Positions 43,736-53,000 of a DNA stretch of 62,916 bases are shown here, one piece after another (positions within the stretch are counted from its first letter, which is position 1; every line of letters begins with the position of its first letter). Source of the DNA: an uncultured Mailhella sp. GTDB taxonomy: Bacteria > Desulfobacterota > Desulfovibrionia > Desulfovibrionales > Desulfovibrionaceae. The stretch lies in contig NZ_CALUYL010000019.1 of the NCBI RefSeq assembly GCF_944324995.1, positions 1 to 62,916 on the forward strand, in the 5' to 3' direction. Below the pieces are notes generated by a model. It was given only the letters and a program-made list of their open reading frames with translations, was not told the origin of the DNA and did not search any database. A program made the translations under genes and the position numbers.

Positions 43736-44587
43736 ATGCTGGTTTCGTTTATCGGTCTCGGCAATATGGGAGCTCCGCTGGCAAAGAACATCATGGCGGC
43801 AGGCGAGTCGCTCATGGTGTACGGACGCACGCCGCAACGGCTCGAACCTTTCCGTGAGGCAGGCGCCCAGGTAGCCGCCGAAATATCGGATCTCGCGGTC
43901 TGCGACGTTCTCTGCACCTGCCTTCCGCTGCCCGAGCACGTTGCCGGAACGGTGCTCGGAGAAAACGGCCTTTATGCCCATATGAAAGCCGGCTCCGTCC
44001 ATGTGGAATTCAGCACCATCGACCCCGGAACCGCCGGAAAGCTGGCGGCCGCAGCCGCCGAGAAGGGCATAGCCTACGTGCAGGCCACGGTAGGCAAAAC
44101 CCCGCAGATGGCCGCACACTGCCAGGAACCCCTGTTCATCGGCGGCGACCGCAAGGCCGTTGAACGACTCATGCCTCTGTTCTCGAAAATAGGACAGCCC
44201 CGGGATGTGGGAACGGTGGACGCCTCCTGTGCGGTAAAACTGCTGAGCAATCTTGTGGGCATGACCAACCTCGCCGTTCTGGCCGAAGGCATGCGCATCG
44301 GCCGTCTGGCCGGCATGGATCCCAAGCTGCTCGTGGAACTGCTTCAGGACACCGGAGCCCGCAGTTTCCAGCTGGATGTGCGCGGCCCGTGGATTGCGGA
44401 AGGAGACTACGCGGCCCGCTTCGGCGTGGATCTGGCGCTCAAGGACGTGAAGCTCGGCTGCGCCATGGCCAAAAACTGGGGCTATGAGCCCAGGCTCATG
44501 GAACAGGCCTGCCGCTATTACACGGAGGCAAGCAGTCAGGGTCTGGGAGACAAGGACTGCTGCGCCGTCTTTGAGATCACGAAATAA
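43736..44587 (+). CDS. Beta-hydroxyacid dehydrogenase, YihU-like
   Basis: 283 residues. The N-terminal Rossmann fold has GLGNMG (7-12); the helical C-terminal domain carries the catalytic Lys168 in CAVKLLSNLVG. The substrate motif FSTIDPGTA (92-100) is family-typical. Where most family members have PVSGG, this one reads VGKTPQMA (119-126), close to the VGRTSANA of sulfolactaldehyde reductase YihU as I recall it. In an islA operon it may reduce sulfoacetaldehyde to isethionate or another sulfo-aldehyde; this is inference. It starts 54 bases after islB with a purine-rich site. Confidence 0.85.
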   Translation: MLVSFIGLGNMGAPLAKNIMAAGESLMVYGRTPQRLEPFREAGAQVAAEISDLAVCDVLCTCLPLPEHVAGTVLGENGLYAHMKAGSVHVEFSTIDPGTAGKLAAAAAEKGIAYVQATVGKTPQMAAHCQEPLFIGGDRKAVERLMPLFSKIGQPRDVGTVDASCAVKLLSNLVGMTNLAVLAEGMRIGRLAGMDPKLLVELLQDTGARSFQLDVRGPWIAEGDYAARFGVDLALKDVKLGCAMAKNWGYEPRLMEQACRYYTEASSQGLGDKDCCAVFEITK

Positions 44588-44597
44588 TCGGAGATGA

Positions 44598-44645
44598 AGA
44601 GCCTCCGCCGCGATCAGCGCATCGCGACGGAGGCTCTTTGCAAGA
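44598..44645 (+). terminator. Hairpin/attenuator before the TauE/SafE gene
   Basis: AGAGCCTCCG(C)CGCGAT...ATCGCG(A)CGGAGGCTCT with only TTTG afterwards, so termination may be partial. Confidence 0.55.
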
Positions 44646-44666
44646 GCTTTTTCCAAGGAGGCTCCC

Positions 44667-45401
44667 TTGAGTTTTCTTATGGTGGCCATCGGATGGTTTC
44701 TCGGAGGCATAGCCGGAGGCGTAACGGGCATCGGCGGAGCCATGATCGCCATTCCCATCATGATGATTTCCCTGTCCACGGAAAACTCCATTCTCATCTC
44801 CTGCCTCATATGCATATTCGCCTCCACGCAGCTGGCCCTGAACTACCGCCACGCCTGCCGGTGGAGCGACATCAAATATCTGATTCTCGGAGCCGCTCCG
44901 GGGTGCTTCCTCGGTGTTCTTCTGCTGCGTTCCGCTTCCATGGCCGTGCTTCAGCTTGTTCTGTGCATCGTGCTCTTCGCGTTCGTGTTCATGCAGTCGT
45001 GCAGGACTATCTGCCGCTACAGGCTTCCCGATTCCGTCTTCACGGGCATAGCCACCGGCGTCATCTGCGGAGCGGTCAACGCCTCCGTGGCCATGGTCGG
45101 AGCGCCTCTGGGAATCTACGCTCTGCTGAAGCACTGGTCGCCGGACAGATCACGGGGAAACATCAACGTATTTCTGATGTTCCCCAATTACGGAAGCGTA
45201 TTTTTTCAGGCTCTGTCGGGATTTTATACCGTACCGATCCTGAAGCTGGCGGCCGCCGGCGTCATCAGCTGCTACGTGGGAACGAAAATCGGCGTGTATC
45301 TCGGGCAGAAAATCGATCAGGAAATGTTCCGCAAGCTGATCCTTCTCATCCTCATCATGATTGCCGTCATCCTGCTGATCCGGGCCTGCCGTTCCTTCTG
45401 A
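44667..45401 (+). CDS. TauE/SafE family sulfite/sulfonate exporter-like permease
   Basis: 244 residues with about eight membrane segments. The duplicated GGVTGIGGAMIAIPIMM and GAVNASVAMVGAPLGIYALL motifs mark the TauE/SafE fold. Members move sulfite, sulfoacetate or related anions. The best start is TTG at 44667, five to six bases after AAGGAGG; an ATG four codons later has no such site. Following islA-islB it may export surplus sulfite or a sulfonate side product. Confidence 0.87.
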   Translation: MSFLMVAIGWFLGGIAGGVTGIGGAMIAIPIMMISLSTENSILISCLICIFASTQLALNYRHACRWSDIKYLILGAAPGCFLGVLLLRSASMAVLQLVLCIVLFAFVFMQSCRTICRYRLPDSVFTGIATGVICGAVNASVAMVGAPLGIYALLKHWSPDRSRGNINVFLMFPNYGSVFFQALSGFYTVPILKLAAAGVISCYVGTKIGVYLGQKIDQEMFRKLILLILIMIAVILLIRACRSF

Positions 45402-45441
45402 TATTTTCCGGCCGAACACTTCGGACGAAGTGCAGAGCCGT

Positions 45442-45490
45442 CCCGTGCATCGGAATGCCGTTTTTCCTCTGGACGGCACCGATGCACGGG
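45442..45490. repeat. Long stem-loop between the exporter and MBL genes
   Basis: CCCGTGCATCG and CGATGCACGGG enclose an inner TGCCGT/ACGGCA pair. No T-tract. Confidence 0.6.
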
Positions 45491-45588
45491 AAACTCATCC
45501 TTCCCGGCTCCATGCACGGCTCTCCCGATGGACAGCGCCTGCGGCGCGGCTTACTGTCGAAACGCAAGCCCGCAACAAGGAGTCCGAC

Positions 45589-46383
45589 ATGCACATCGTC
45601 ACGCTTCTGGAAAACACCGCGTCCGACGAAAGTCTCATCGCCGAGCACGGTCTGAGCCTCTACATCGAAACGGAAAGGCACCGCATCCTCTTCGACACAG
45701 GACAGACGGACGCCTTTGCCCGCAACGCCGAACGTCTGGGCGTGGATCTGCGCCTTGTGGACATGGCCGTCGTGTCCCACGGGCACTACGATCACACCGG
45801 AGGTCTGGCCCGCTTCCTCGCCGTGAACGATCACGCGCCCGTCTATGTGCATCGCCGTGCCTTTGAACGCCACCTCGCCGCAGACGGCCGGGAAATAGGC
45901 ATGGATCCCTCGCTGGCCGGCAATCCCCGCATCGTGCCGACGGACGACGTGCTGTCTCTGGACGACGACATGCGGCTGTGCTCCTGCAACGAAGAAGCGC
46001 GGCCCTTTCCCTCGTACAGTCAGGATCTGCTCATGGTGCGCAACGGGCATCCCGAGCCCGACGACTTCACGCACGAGCAGTATCTCTGCCTCCGGGAACG
46101 CGGACGACTCGTGGTCATCAGCGGCTGTTCCCACAAGGGCATACTGAACATCGTGCAATGGCTGCGGCCCGACGTGCTCGTGGGCGGATTCCACTTCAGG
46201 TCGCTGAAGCCCGATCAGCAGGGCCGCGCAACGCTCGATTTCGCCGCCCGGCATCTGGCGGCGTTTCCGACCGAGTATTACACCTGCCACTGCACGGGGC
46301 GAGGCCCGTTTGACTATCTGAAACAGACGCTCGGCGACAGGCTCCATTACCTTGCCTGCGGCTCGCGCATCTCGCTTCCCTGA
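45589..46383 (+). CDS. MBL-fold hydrolase, dihydropterin-phosphate-synthase-like group
   Basis: 264 residues. The motif VSHGHYDHTGGL gives the HxHxDH zinc site, and ISGCSHKGILNIV and TCHCTG give the later ligands. This form (FDTGQTDAFARNAERLGVDL...) is the group that includes proteins annotated as 7,8-dihydropterin-6-yl-methyl-aminobenzene phosphate synthase; it is usually of unknown role. ATG at 45589 follows AAGGAG. It lies 190 bases after the TauE/SafE gene beyond a long stem-loop; whether it belongs to the isl operon is not certain. Confidence 0.85.
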   Translation: MHIVTLLENTASDESLIAEHGLSLYIETERHRILFDTGQTDAFARNAERLGVDLRLVDMAVVSHGHYDHTGGLARFLAVNDHAPVYVHRRAFERHLAADGREIGMDPSLAGNPRIVPTDDVLSLDDDMRLCSCNEEARPFPSYSQDLLMVRNGHPEPDDFTHEQYLCLRERGRLVVISGCSHKGILNIVQWLRPDVLVGGFHFRSLKPDQQGRATLDFAARHLAAFPTEYYTCHCTGRGPFDYLKQTLGDRLHYLACGSRISLP

Positions 46384-46445
46384 CAAGGAGCAGCCGTCCG
46401 GGGAAATCAAGCCCGGCCCCCTCTGCCCGGCCGCAGAGACGACGA

Positions 46446-46478
46446 AAGAGGCCCCGGCGCAAGCCCCGGGCCTCTTTT
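46446..46478. terminator. Bidirectional terminator
   Basis: AAAGAGGCCCCGGC...GCCCCGGGCCTCTTTT between convergent genes. Confidence 0.8.
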
Positions 46479-46642
46479 CATCAAAACATATCCGTCCCGC
46501 GGATGCGCCGTTCCTTGGACGCGAACCGCCGGAGCATTTAACACAGAAGCCCGCCGCCTTTCACGGCAGCGGGCCCGGACGGCGTCGGCAAAAAAACGTT
46601 TCCTTCCCTGCGGGACAAGGACGGCAGCGCGGGGAGAGACGC

Positions 46643-47251
46643 CTAGCTCAGCAGGTGCATCCTGGAATCCCGCTCGGAAATCTTCCTGACCGGCTTTGCA
46701 GGAACGCCGAGGGCCAGCCATCCGGCGGGAATGTCGTGCGTGACCACGCTGCCTGCGCCCACGACCGCGCCCTTTCCTATGGTCACTCCGTCGATGACGG
46801 CAACATTGGCCGCCAGCCAGACGTCGTCTTCAATATGAATTTCTCCCGCGAACTCCGACGTGGACACGTGGCCGTCAGGATAGGTCATGCGTATGCGTTC
46901 ATCCGCAATGAGGGGATGGTTGGAACAAAGAAGGCTGACGTTGGGCCCGAACATCACATTGTTGCCGATGACGACTTTCCCGTCGTCAAAGATGAGCAGA
47001 TTGAAGTTCGCGAAAAAGTTGTCGCCGATGAACGTGTGGCAGCCGTAATTAAACTGGATGGGCCCCTGAAAGTAATAATTGCTGCCGATGCTTCCTATGA
47101 ATTTTCGTATGAGCGGCAGCCTTTCAGGATCATATTCATCCATGGCGTTGAACTTCCGGCACAGCTCGTGCGCCACATGCTTGATGTCCTTGAGTTCCCG
47201 ACATCTCGCATCAAAAAGCCTTCCTGCAAAAATCTTTTCTTCTTCCGTCAT
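46643..47251 (-). CDS. Maltose/galactoside O-acetyltransferase family protein
   Basis: 202 residues, a left-handed beta-helix acyltransferase. The N-terminal MTEEEKIFAGRLFDAR...FNAMDEYDPERLPLIRKFIGSIG is the Mac subdomain; hexapeptide repeats follow from IGDNFFANFNLLIFDD to IGKGAVVGAGSVVTHDIPAGWLALGVPAKPVRKI, and LCSNHPL carries the catalytic His. A GAGAGG site precedes the ATG. It likely acetylates a sugar alcohol or glycoside with acetyl-CoA. It is a single gene between a terminator and tRNA-Sec. Confidence 0.9.
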   Translation of the reverse strand: MTEEEKIFAGRLFDARCRELKDIKHVAHELCRKFNAMDEYDPERLPLIRKFIGSIGSNYYFQGPIQFNYGCHTFIGDNFFANFNLLIFDDGKVVIGNNVMFGPNVSLLCSNHPLIADERIRMTYPDGHVSTSEFAGEIHIEDDVWLAANVAVIDGVTIGKGAVVGAGSVVTHDIPAGWLALGVPAKPVRKISERDSRMHLLS

Positions 47252-47424
47252 AGTCGCCTCTCATCCGGCATGATCCAGAAAAACGCCGCCCGCGAGCTGC
47301 CCGACGCTGCCGCCGCATGCCGCCCACTTCGGCAAAGAAACGCCATAAGAGCGCGCAAGGCAGCGCAGAAAAAGGAAAGCCCCACGAAGCCGTTGAAGCT
47401 TCATGAGGCTTTATGCGCGTCTTT

Positions 47425-47518
47425 TGGCGGAAGCGTATAGGAGTCGAACCTACCTCAGACCTCTCAGCCTGACACTGGTTTTGAAGACCAGGCGCAACAC
47501 CGGTTACGAGACGCCTCC
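47425..47518 (-). tRNA. selC: tRNA-Sec (anticodon TCA)
   Basis: 94 bases. The eight-pair acceptor stem GGAGGCGT/ACGCTTCC with discriminator G and encoded CCA (47425-47427 on the opposite strand), a long variable arm, the GGTTCGACTCC T-arm and the anticodon loop CTTCAAA with TCA (complement at 47482-47484) identify selenocysteine tRNA. It pairs in function with SelB at the left end of the window. Confidence 0.96.
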
Positions 47519-47525
47519 GCCAGCG

Positions 47526-47554
47526 AACATAAAAAAAACGACACCTTGCGTCAA
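47526..47554 (-). promoter_or_regulatory. Promoter of tRNA-Sec
   Basis: TTGACG and TATGTT on the minus strand with a 17-base spacer, just upstream of the tRNA 5' end. Confidence 0.65.
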
Positions 47555-47583
47555 GCTCGGAAATTTTCTTTTCCCTCAGCGCC

Positions 47584-47612
47584 TTGCATTAAGGGGCAAG
47601 AAGCCTTATTGT
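47584..47612 (+). promoter_or_regulatory. Promoter of the BI-1 gene
   Basis: TTGCAT and TATTGT with a 17-base spacer, 65 bases before the start. Confidence 0.5.
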
Positions 47613-47676
47613 TATCCTGAATTCGCAGAATTATTGCGGCAAACCTCGCCATTTACCCCTTCGGGAGGAAACATTC

Positions 47677-48384
47677 ATGAATAACACGTCTCGCGACCAG
47701 GTGCAGAGCTACGGACGCTCCAGCGTTGCCGTTTACATGCAGCAGGTCTATCTCTGGATGACGGCGGCTCTCGGCGTCACTGCGCTCGCCGCCGTGTTCA
47801 CGGCCTCCAACATGGCCATCATGCAGTTTCTGTTCACCAACACCATCATGATGATTCTGCTCATGGTGGCCGTCATCGGTCTTTCCATGTTCATCACCGC
47901 CAGAATGCACGTGCTCTCCGCAGGCACGGCCACCGGCCTGTTCCTGCTGTATTCCGTGCTCATGGGCGTGTTCCTCGGCCCGGTGCTTCTGGTGTACACC
48001 GGCTCTTCCGTGGCTCAGGCCTTCATCGTCACCGCGGGCATGTTCGGCGGCATGAGCGTGTTCGGCATGGTCACCAAGCGTGATCTTTCCGGCATGGGCA
48101 GCTTCATGATCATGGGCCTGTGGGGCATCCTGCTCGCCAGCCTCGTGAACGCCTTCATCGGCAACTCCGCCGTTGACCTCACCATCAGCGTGCTCGGCGT
48201 CATCATCTTCACCGGCCTCACCGCCTACGATACGCAGAAGCTCCGCATGATGGGCGAAAGCGCTCCCGTGGACGACAGCCTTGCCATGCGCCGCGGCGCG
48301 CTGCTCGGCGCGCTCACCCTGTACCTCGACTTCATCAACATGTTCCTCATGCTGCTCCGCCTTCTCGGCAACCGCAACAGCTGA
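47677..48384 (+). CDS. Bax inhibitor-1/YccA family inner-membrane protein
   Basis: 235 residues with seven membrane segments. The C-terminal GVIIFTGLTAYDTQKLRMMGE and TLYLDFINMFLMLLRLLG motifs, with the conserved Asp residues of the pH-sensing/calcium-leak site, identify the family. Bacterial members such as YccA modulate FtsH or form ion leaks. GGGAGGAAA precedes the ATG. Monocistronic with a terminator. Confidence 0.93.
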   Translation: MNNTSRDQVQSYGRSSVAVYMQQVYLWMTAALGVTALAAVFTASNMAIMQFLFTNTIMMILLMVAVIGLSMFITARMHVLSAGTATGLFLLYSVLMGVFLGPVLLVYTGSSVAQAFIVTAGMFGGMSVFGMVTKRDLSGMGSFMIMGLWGILLASLVNAFIGNSAVDLTISVLGVIIFTGLTAYDTQKLRMMGESAPVDDSLAMRRGALLGALTLYLDFINMFLMLLRLLGNRNS

Positions 48385-48391
48385 CGCTTAT

Positions 48392-48428
48392 GGAAGGCCG
48401 CGGCTGAACGTCGCGGCCTTCCTCTTCC
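48392..48428 (+). terminator. Terminator of the BI-1 gene
   Basis: GGAAGGCCGCG...CGCGGCCTTCC stem followed by TCTTCCCTCTTTT. Confidence 0.7.
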
Positions 48429-48501
48429 CTCTTTTCTCAGGCCGGCTTTTCGCCGGCCGTTCGCATGTACGCCATCCATTGACCGCAACGGGGCTTCCGA
48501 C

Positions 48502-48852
48502 ATGAAACGCGTGCGCATCACCGTTCTGAAAACCACCTTCGACGAACCCCTTGCCAGAGAATACGGCGTCGAAGGCCTCGGCCCCTGCCCCATGCTCAAG
48601 GCCGGACAGGTCTTTTACGCCGACTACGCCAAGCCCGCGCACTTCTGCGATGAAGCGTGGAAGGCCGTCTATCAGTACGTGTTCGCGCTGGCCCACGGCA
48701 CGGGCGACGAACTCTTCTACTACGGCGACTGGATAAAAACGCCGGGCGTGGCCATCGTGAGCTGCAACGACGGTCTGCGCCCCGTCATCTTCAAGCTGGA
48801 ACGCACGGACGAAGAGGCCGTCATCGACTACACGCCCGTCCGGCACGAATAA
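48502..48852 (+). CDS. Small conserved protein, TIGR04076-like
   Basis: 116 residues. It opens with RVRITVLKTTFDEPLAREYGV and has GLGPCPMLKAGQVFYADYAKPAHFCDEAWKAVYQYVFALAHG and a late VAIVSCNDGLRPVIFKLER strand, the pattern known as TIGR04076, a family of unknown function. It is 15 bases before lpxK in the same direction. Confidence 0.75.
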   Translation: MKRVRITVLKTTFDEPLAREYGVEGLGPCPMLKAGQVFYADYAKPAHFCDEAWKAVYQYVFALAHGTGDELFYYGDWIKTPGVAIVSCNDGLRPVIFKLERTDEEAVIDYTPVRHE

Positions 48853-48867
48853 CCCGCATACCGACGG

Positions 48868-50037
48868 ATGCCTGCCCACGGAATCCGTCTGGGCTTGAAC
48901 GTCTTTCCGCCCGGTGCCGCCATGGCAGAACGCCACCCCCTGCAAAACATTCTCGCGCCGATTCTGCTGCCCCTCTCCCTGCTCTACGGCTTCGGGGGCA
49001 GCCTCCGCCGCCGCATGACGCGCCGCGGACTGCTCCGTCAGTGGAAACCGCCCCGGCCCTGCGCCTCCGTGGGAAACATTTCCTGGGGCGGCACGGGCAA
49101 AACGCCGGTCACGGACTGGCTGCTCGATCACGCCTCGCGTCACAGCCTTCGCGCCGCCGTGCTCACGCGCGGCTACGGCGCGCATCCCTCGTCTCTGCCC
49201 CTGCGGGCGGCCCCCGGCGTGCCCCCTGCCGAATGCGGCGACGAACCGCTCATGCTGGCCACGCGCCATCCCGACGCCGTGATCATGGTCGATCCCGACC
49301 GCAACCGCGCGGGAGAGCGCGTGGAATCCGAATTCTCTCCCGACTTCTACCTGCTCGACGACGGCTTTCAGCACCTCTCCACGGGGCGCGATCTCGATCT
49401 CGTGCTCCTCGACAAGGACGACGTGCGCCTCACCCCCGCTCCGGGCCGCCCCCCCTCCAACTGGAACCGCGTCATTCCCGCGGGAAGCTGGCGCGAACCG
49501 GAATCCGGCCTGCGCGACGCCGGAGCCTATCTCATCAAGGCCGAACCGGAAGAGTGGCCGGAACTTGTTCCGGCGCTGAAACAGCGCCTCCGGCAGTATC
49601 CCCGCCCGGTCTTCGCCTTCCGCATGGAGCCTGCGGGTCTTCGCCCCCTGAACGCGGACGCCGCGCCGCTTTCCGACGCGTCCGCCGTGCCCGGAGCCTA
49701 CGTCTTTGCCTGCGGCATCGGCGATCCTTCCCAGGCTCTGCACACGGTTTCCGCCTTTCTCGGCAAAAGCCCGGAACGCATGCTGACCTTCCCCGATCAC
49801 CACGACTTTTCCGGGGAAAAATCCCGTCTTGAAGCCCTGCGCCTGCCCGTCGTCTGCACCGCCAAGGACGCCGTCAAACTGCGTCCGCTGGGGCTTTCCG
49901 TTCCCTGCTTTTCGCTGGAAGTCTCGGCCCGGTTCTTCGCCTCCCTGAGCGCCGACGCGCTGACCGGCGACTGCGCCGCGCCCGGGCCGGATTTTGAAAC
50001 CTGGTGGAGCGCCTGGCTGCGCAAACACCTCGGCTGA
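48868..50037 (+). CDS. lpxK: Tetraacyldisaccharide 4'-kinase (lipid A)
   Basis: 389 residues (371 from a second ATG at 48922). It phosphorylates the 4' position of the lipid A disaccharide at the inner membrane. The N-terminal membrane segment, then the Walker A-like SVGNISWGGTGKTPVT (near residue 70), LTRGYG and LLDDGFQHLSTGRDLDLVLLD are diagnostic. Neither ATG has a strong ribosome site, so the start is uncertain. It shows that the cell makes lipopolysaccharide. Confidence 0.92.
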   Translation: MPAHGIRLGLNVFPPGAAMAERHPLQNILAPILLPLSLLYGFGGSLRRRMTRRGLLRQWKPPRPCASVGNISWGGTGKTPVTDWLLDHASRHSLRAAVLTRGYGAHPSSLPLRAAPGVPPAECGDEPLMLATRHPDAVIMVDPDRNRAGERVESEFSPDFYLLDDGFQHLSTGRDLDLVLLDKDDVRLTPAPGRPPSNWNRVIPAGSWREPESGLRDAGAYLIKAEPEEWPELVPALKQRLRQYPRPVFAFRMEPAGLRPLNADAAPLSDASAVPGAYVFACGIGDPSQALHTVSAFLGKSPERMLTFPDHHDFSGEKSRLEALRLPVVCTAKDAVKLRPLGLSVPCFSLEVSARFFASLSADALTGDCAAPGPDFETWWSAWLRKHLG

Positions 50038-50093
50038 ACGCGCCCTTTTGCGGCGCATCATTGCGGCATTCCTGAAATGCCTCTGGAAATATC

Positions 50094-53000
50094 ATGAAAA
50101 AACAAGAAGATTTCGACGAACAGCTCTTGTTCGACATTCTCGAAAAAGCCGGACGCCCCCTGCGTCTCGACGACATTCTCCGCATCGGAGCCTTTTCCCG
50201 CAAGCTCAAGCGGGACATTCTGGAAGCCCTGCACGATCTGGCCCGCAACGGCGAGATCGTCCGTCTGGAAGGCGGAAGCTGGGTCATGGCCGACGCGCTC
50301 AAACGACGCCGCGGCATTCTTGCCACACAGCGTTCCGGCGCGGCCTTCGTGACGCCCGAAGACGCCGAGGCCCGCTCCGGACAGGACATCTACATTGCGC
50401 CCGACGACGTGGGCGACGCCTGGAACGGCGATCTGGTGGACGTCATGCTGCTGCCCCGCAAGCGCGGAGCCTTCAAAAAGCAGGAAGGACGGGTCATCGC
50501 CGTGGTGCGCCGCGGTCAGACCGACGTGGTGGCGCGCGTGCTGCGCAGGGGAAAGACCGAAGGCACGGCACTCTGTCGTCCTGCGGATTCGCGCCTGACC
50601 TTCGACGTGCTGGCCGACGTGTCCGCGCTGGAAAAGACGCCCGAGGAAGGCGAACTGCTCCGCGTGAGCATCGCGGACAAGCTGGAAGAGCACGGCGAAC
50701 GACATCTCTGGTCGGGGCGGGCCGTGGCCGATCTCGGCATGGAAAACGACGCCGCGGTGCAGGAGCGCTTCACCAAGCTGAACAACGGCATTCCCACGGA
50801 ATTTCCCGACAACGTGGTGGCCGAAGCGGAAGCGGCGGCCGCCGCGCCGTGGAGCGACAAGGCATCTCTTGAAGATCTGCGCGGGGAAATGCTGGTCACC
50901 ATCGACGGCGAGGACGCCCGCGACTTCGACGATGCCGTGTGCGCCTGCCGCACGGCGGAGGGCTGGCGTCTTCTCGTGGCCATTGCGGACGTCTCCCACT
51001 ACGTGCGCCCGAGAACGGCGCTGGACAAGGAAGCGCGCGACCGCGGCAACTCGTACTATTTTCCCATGTCCGTGGAGCCCATGCTGCCGGAATCGCTGTG
51101 CAACGGCGTGTGCAGTCTGCGTCCAAACGAGGAGCGCCGCTGCATGGCAGTGGACATGCGCCTCGACGAAAACGGCAATCTGACGGATTCCCGTTTCTGC
51201 AACGGCCTCATGATTTCCCGCGCCCGCCTGACCTACCGCGAAGTACAGGCCGCGCTGGACGATCCGCAGGGTGAAGCCGCCGCAAGCATCGAGCGCCGGG
51301 CCCCCGGCGTGACCGCCATGCTCCGGGAGGCCGCGGAACTTGCCGCCGTGCTCATGGAGCGGCGTCACCGTCAGGGCGGACTGGACTTCGACATTCCCGA
51401 AGCGGAGTTCGTGGTGGAAGAAAAGAACGGCGTTTCCTGCGTGACGGGCATCCGCAACAGGGAGCGGCTGTTCAGTCACCGGCTCATCGAAGCCTTCATG
51501 GTGCGCGCCAACGAGGCCGTGGCGGAATTTCTCACCCGTAAGAACGCGCCTCTGCTCTACCGCGTACACCCCGCGCCCGGCCCGGACAGGCTGGAGGAAC
51601 TCTATCACACCCTGCGCGCCACCGACGCCGATCTGCCCCTGCCGAAGGCGGCCAAGGCCACGGTTCCCGGCTGGCTCACCCATGTGCTGGATGCGGCCGC
51701 AGGCACGGATCAGGCCTTCGTGGTGAGCCGCCTTGCCCTGCGCTCCATGATGCAGGCCCGCTACTCGCCCGAGGAAGACGGGCACTTCGGCCTCGGCTCG
51801 GCGTGCTACTGTCATTTCACCTCGCCCATACGGCGCTACGCCGACCTTGTGAACCACCGCGCCTTGCGCTATGTTCTCGGCCTCGATACGGGCGGCCCCC
51901 TGCCCGCGGGACACAAGCTGCTGGAAACCGCCGAACAGTGCAACAGCCGCGAACGCGTCGCCACCGACGCCGAGCGGGAAATCGACAGGCGCATGGGCTG
52001 CCTGCTGCTGACGGGCCGCACGGGCGAAACGTTTGCAGGCGTCATCAGCGGCGTCATGAATTTCGGCTTTTTCGTGGAGCTCGACGGCATGCCGGTGGAA
52101 GGCATGGTGCGGGTGGAGACGCTGGGCCGGGACTACTACATATTTGATGAGGAAAGGCAGGAGCTGCGCGGCGAGCACAGCGGCGAAGCGTTCCGCCTCG
52201 GACAGAAAGTGACCGTGAAACTGACCGGCGTACACGTCGGCCGACTGGAGATAGACTTGGAATATCAGAAAGATGAAGAAGGACGCCGTCCGTTCCGTCG
52301 CCGTGACGGAAACGCGTCCCGCAAGGACCGCTTTGAAGACAGGGATGGCCGGGAACACCGTTCCGGCCGCCGCGCCTTTGCCGACAGAAAGGGCTTCCGC
52401 CCGCGCCGCGACGACGAGGAACTGAAGCGTCAGCGCCGCTACGCCTCCGACTCCTGGGACGAAGAGAGCCCGCGCGAAGAATCCTTCCGCGAACGCGCCC
52501 CCCGCAAGCCCTGGAACAGGGATCGCCGCCGCGAAAACGGAGACGACGAACGCGATTTTCGCGCCGGACGCAAGCCGTTCGGCAGAAAGCCTTCGTTCCG
52601 CAGGGACGAGGATCGCTTTGCCGACGGCGAGCAGCACGGCGAACGCCGCTTCGACGGACGCCGTGAAGAACGCCCCTTCCGCGACGAGGAACGTTCGTTC
52701 CGCCGCGGCGATGAGGAACGCCGTTCCTTCCGTCCCCGCCGCCGCTTCCACGAGGAAGGGGAAGAGCGGGAAGAAGGCCGCTTCTTCCGCTCTGGACGGG
52801 GCGAAGACGAACACGGTCGCAGAAGCGGACGCTTCGACAAGCCCTTCGACCGCGCGCGTCGTCCCTTCCCGAAGCGCCGCGACCGCGACGACGAAGAACG
52901 CTCCTTCCATGAAGACCGCCGTTCCTTCCGTTCCCGTGACGACGAGAACCGGGAACGCCGCTTCGACGGTCGCCGCGAAGAGCGCGGATTCCGCGATCAC

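Noticed and set aside
47425-47518. tRNA-Ser or suppressor tRNA
   Set aside because: The TCA anticodon, eight-pair acceptor stem and long variable arm are specific to selenocysteine tRNA, and selB is in the window.
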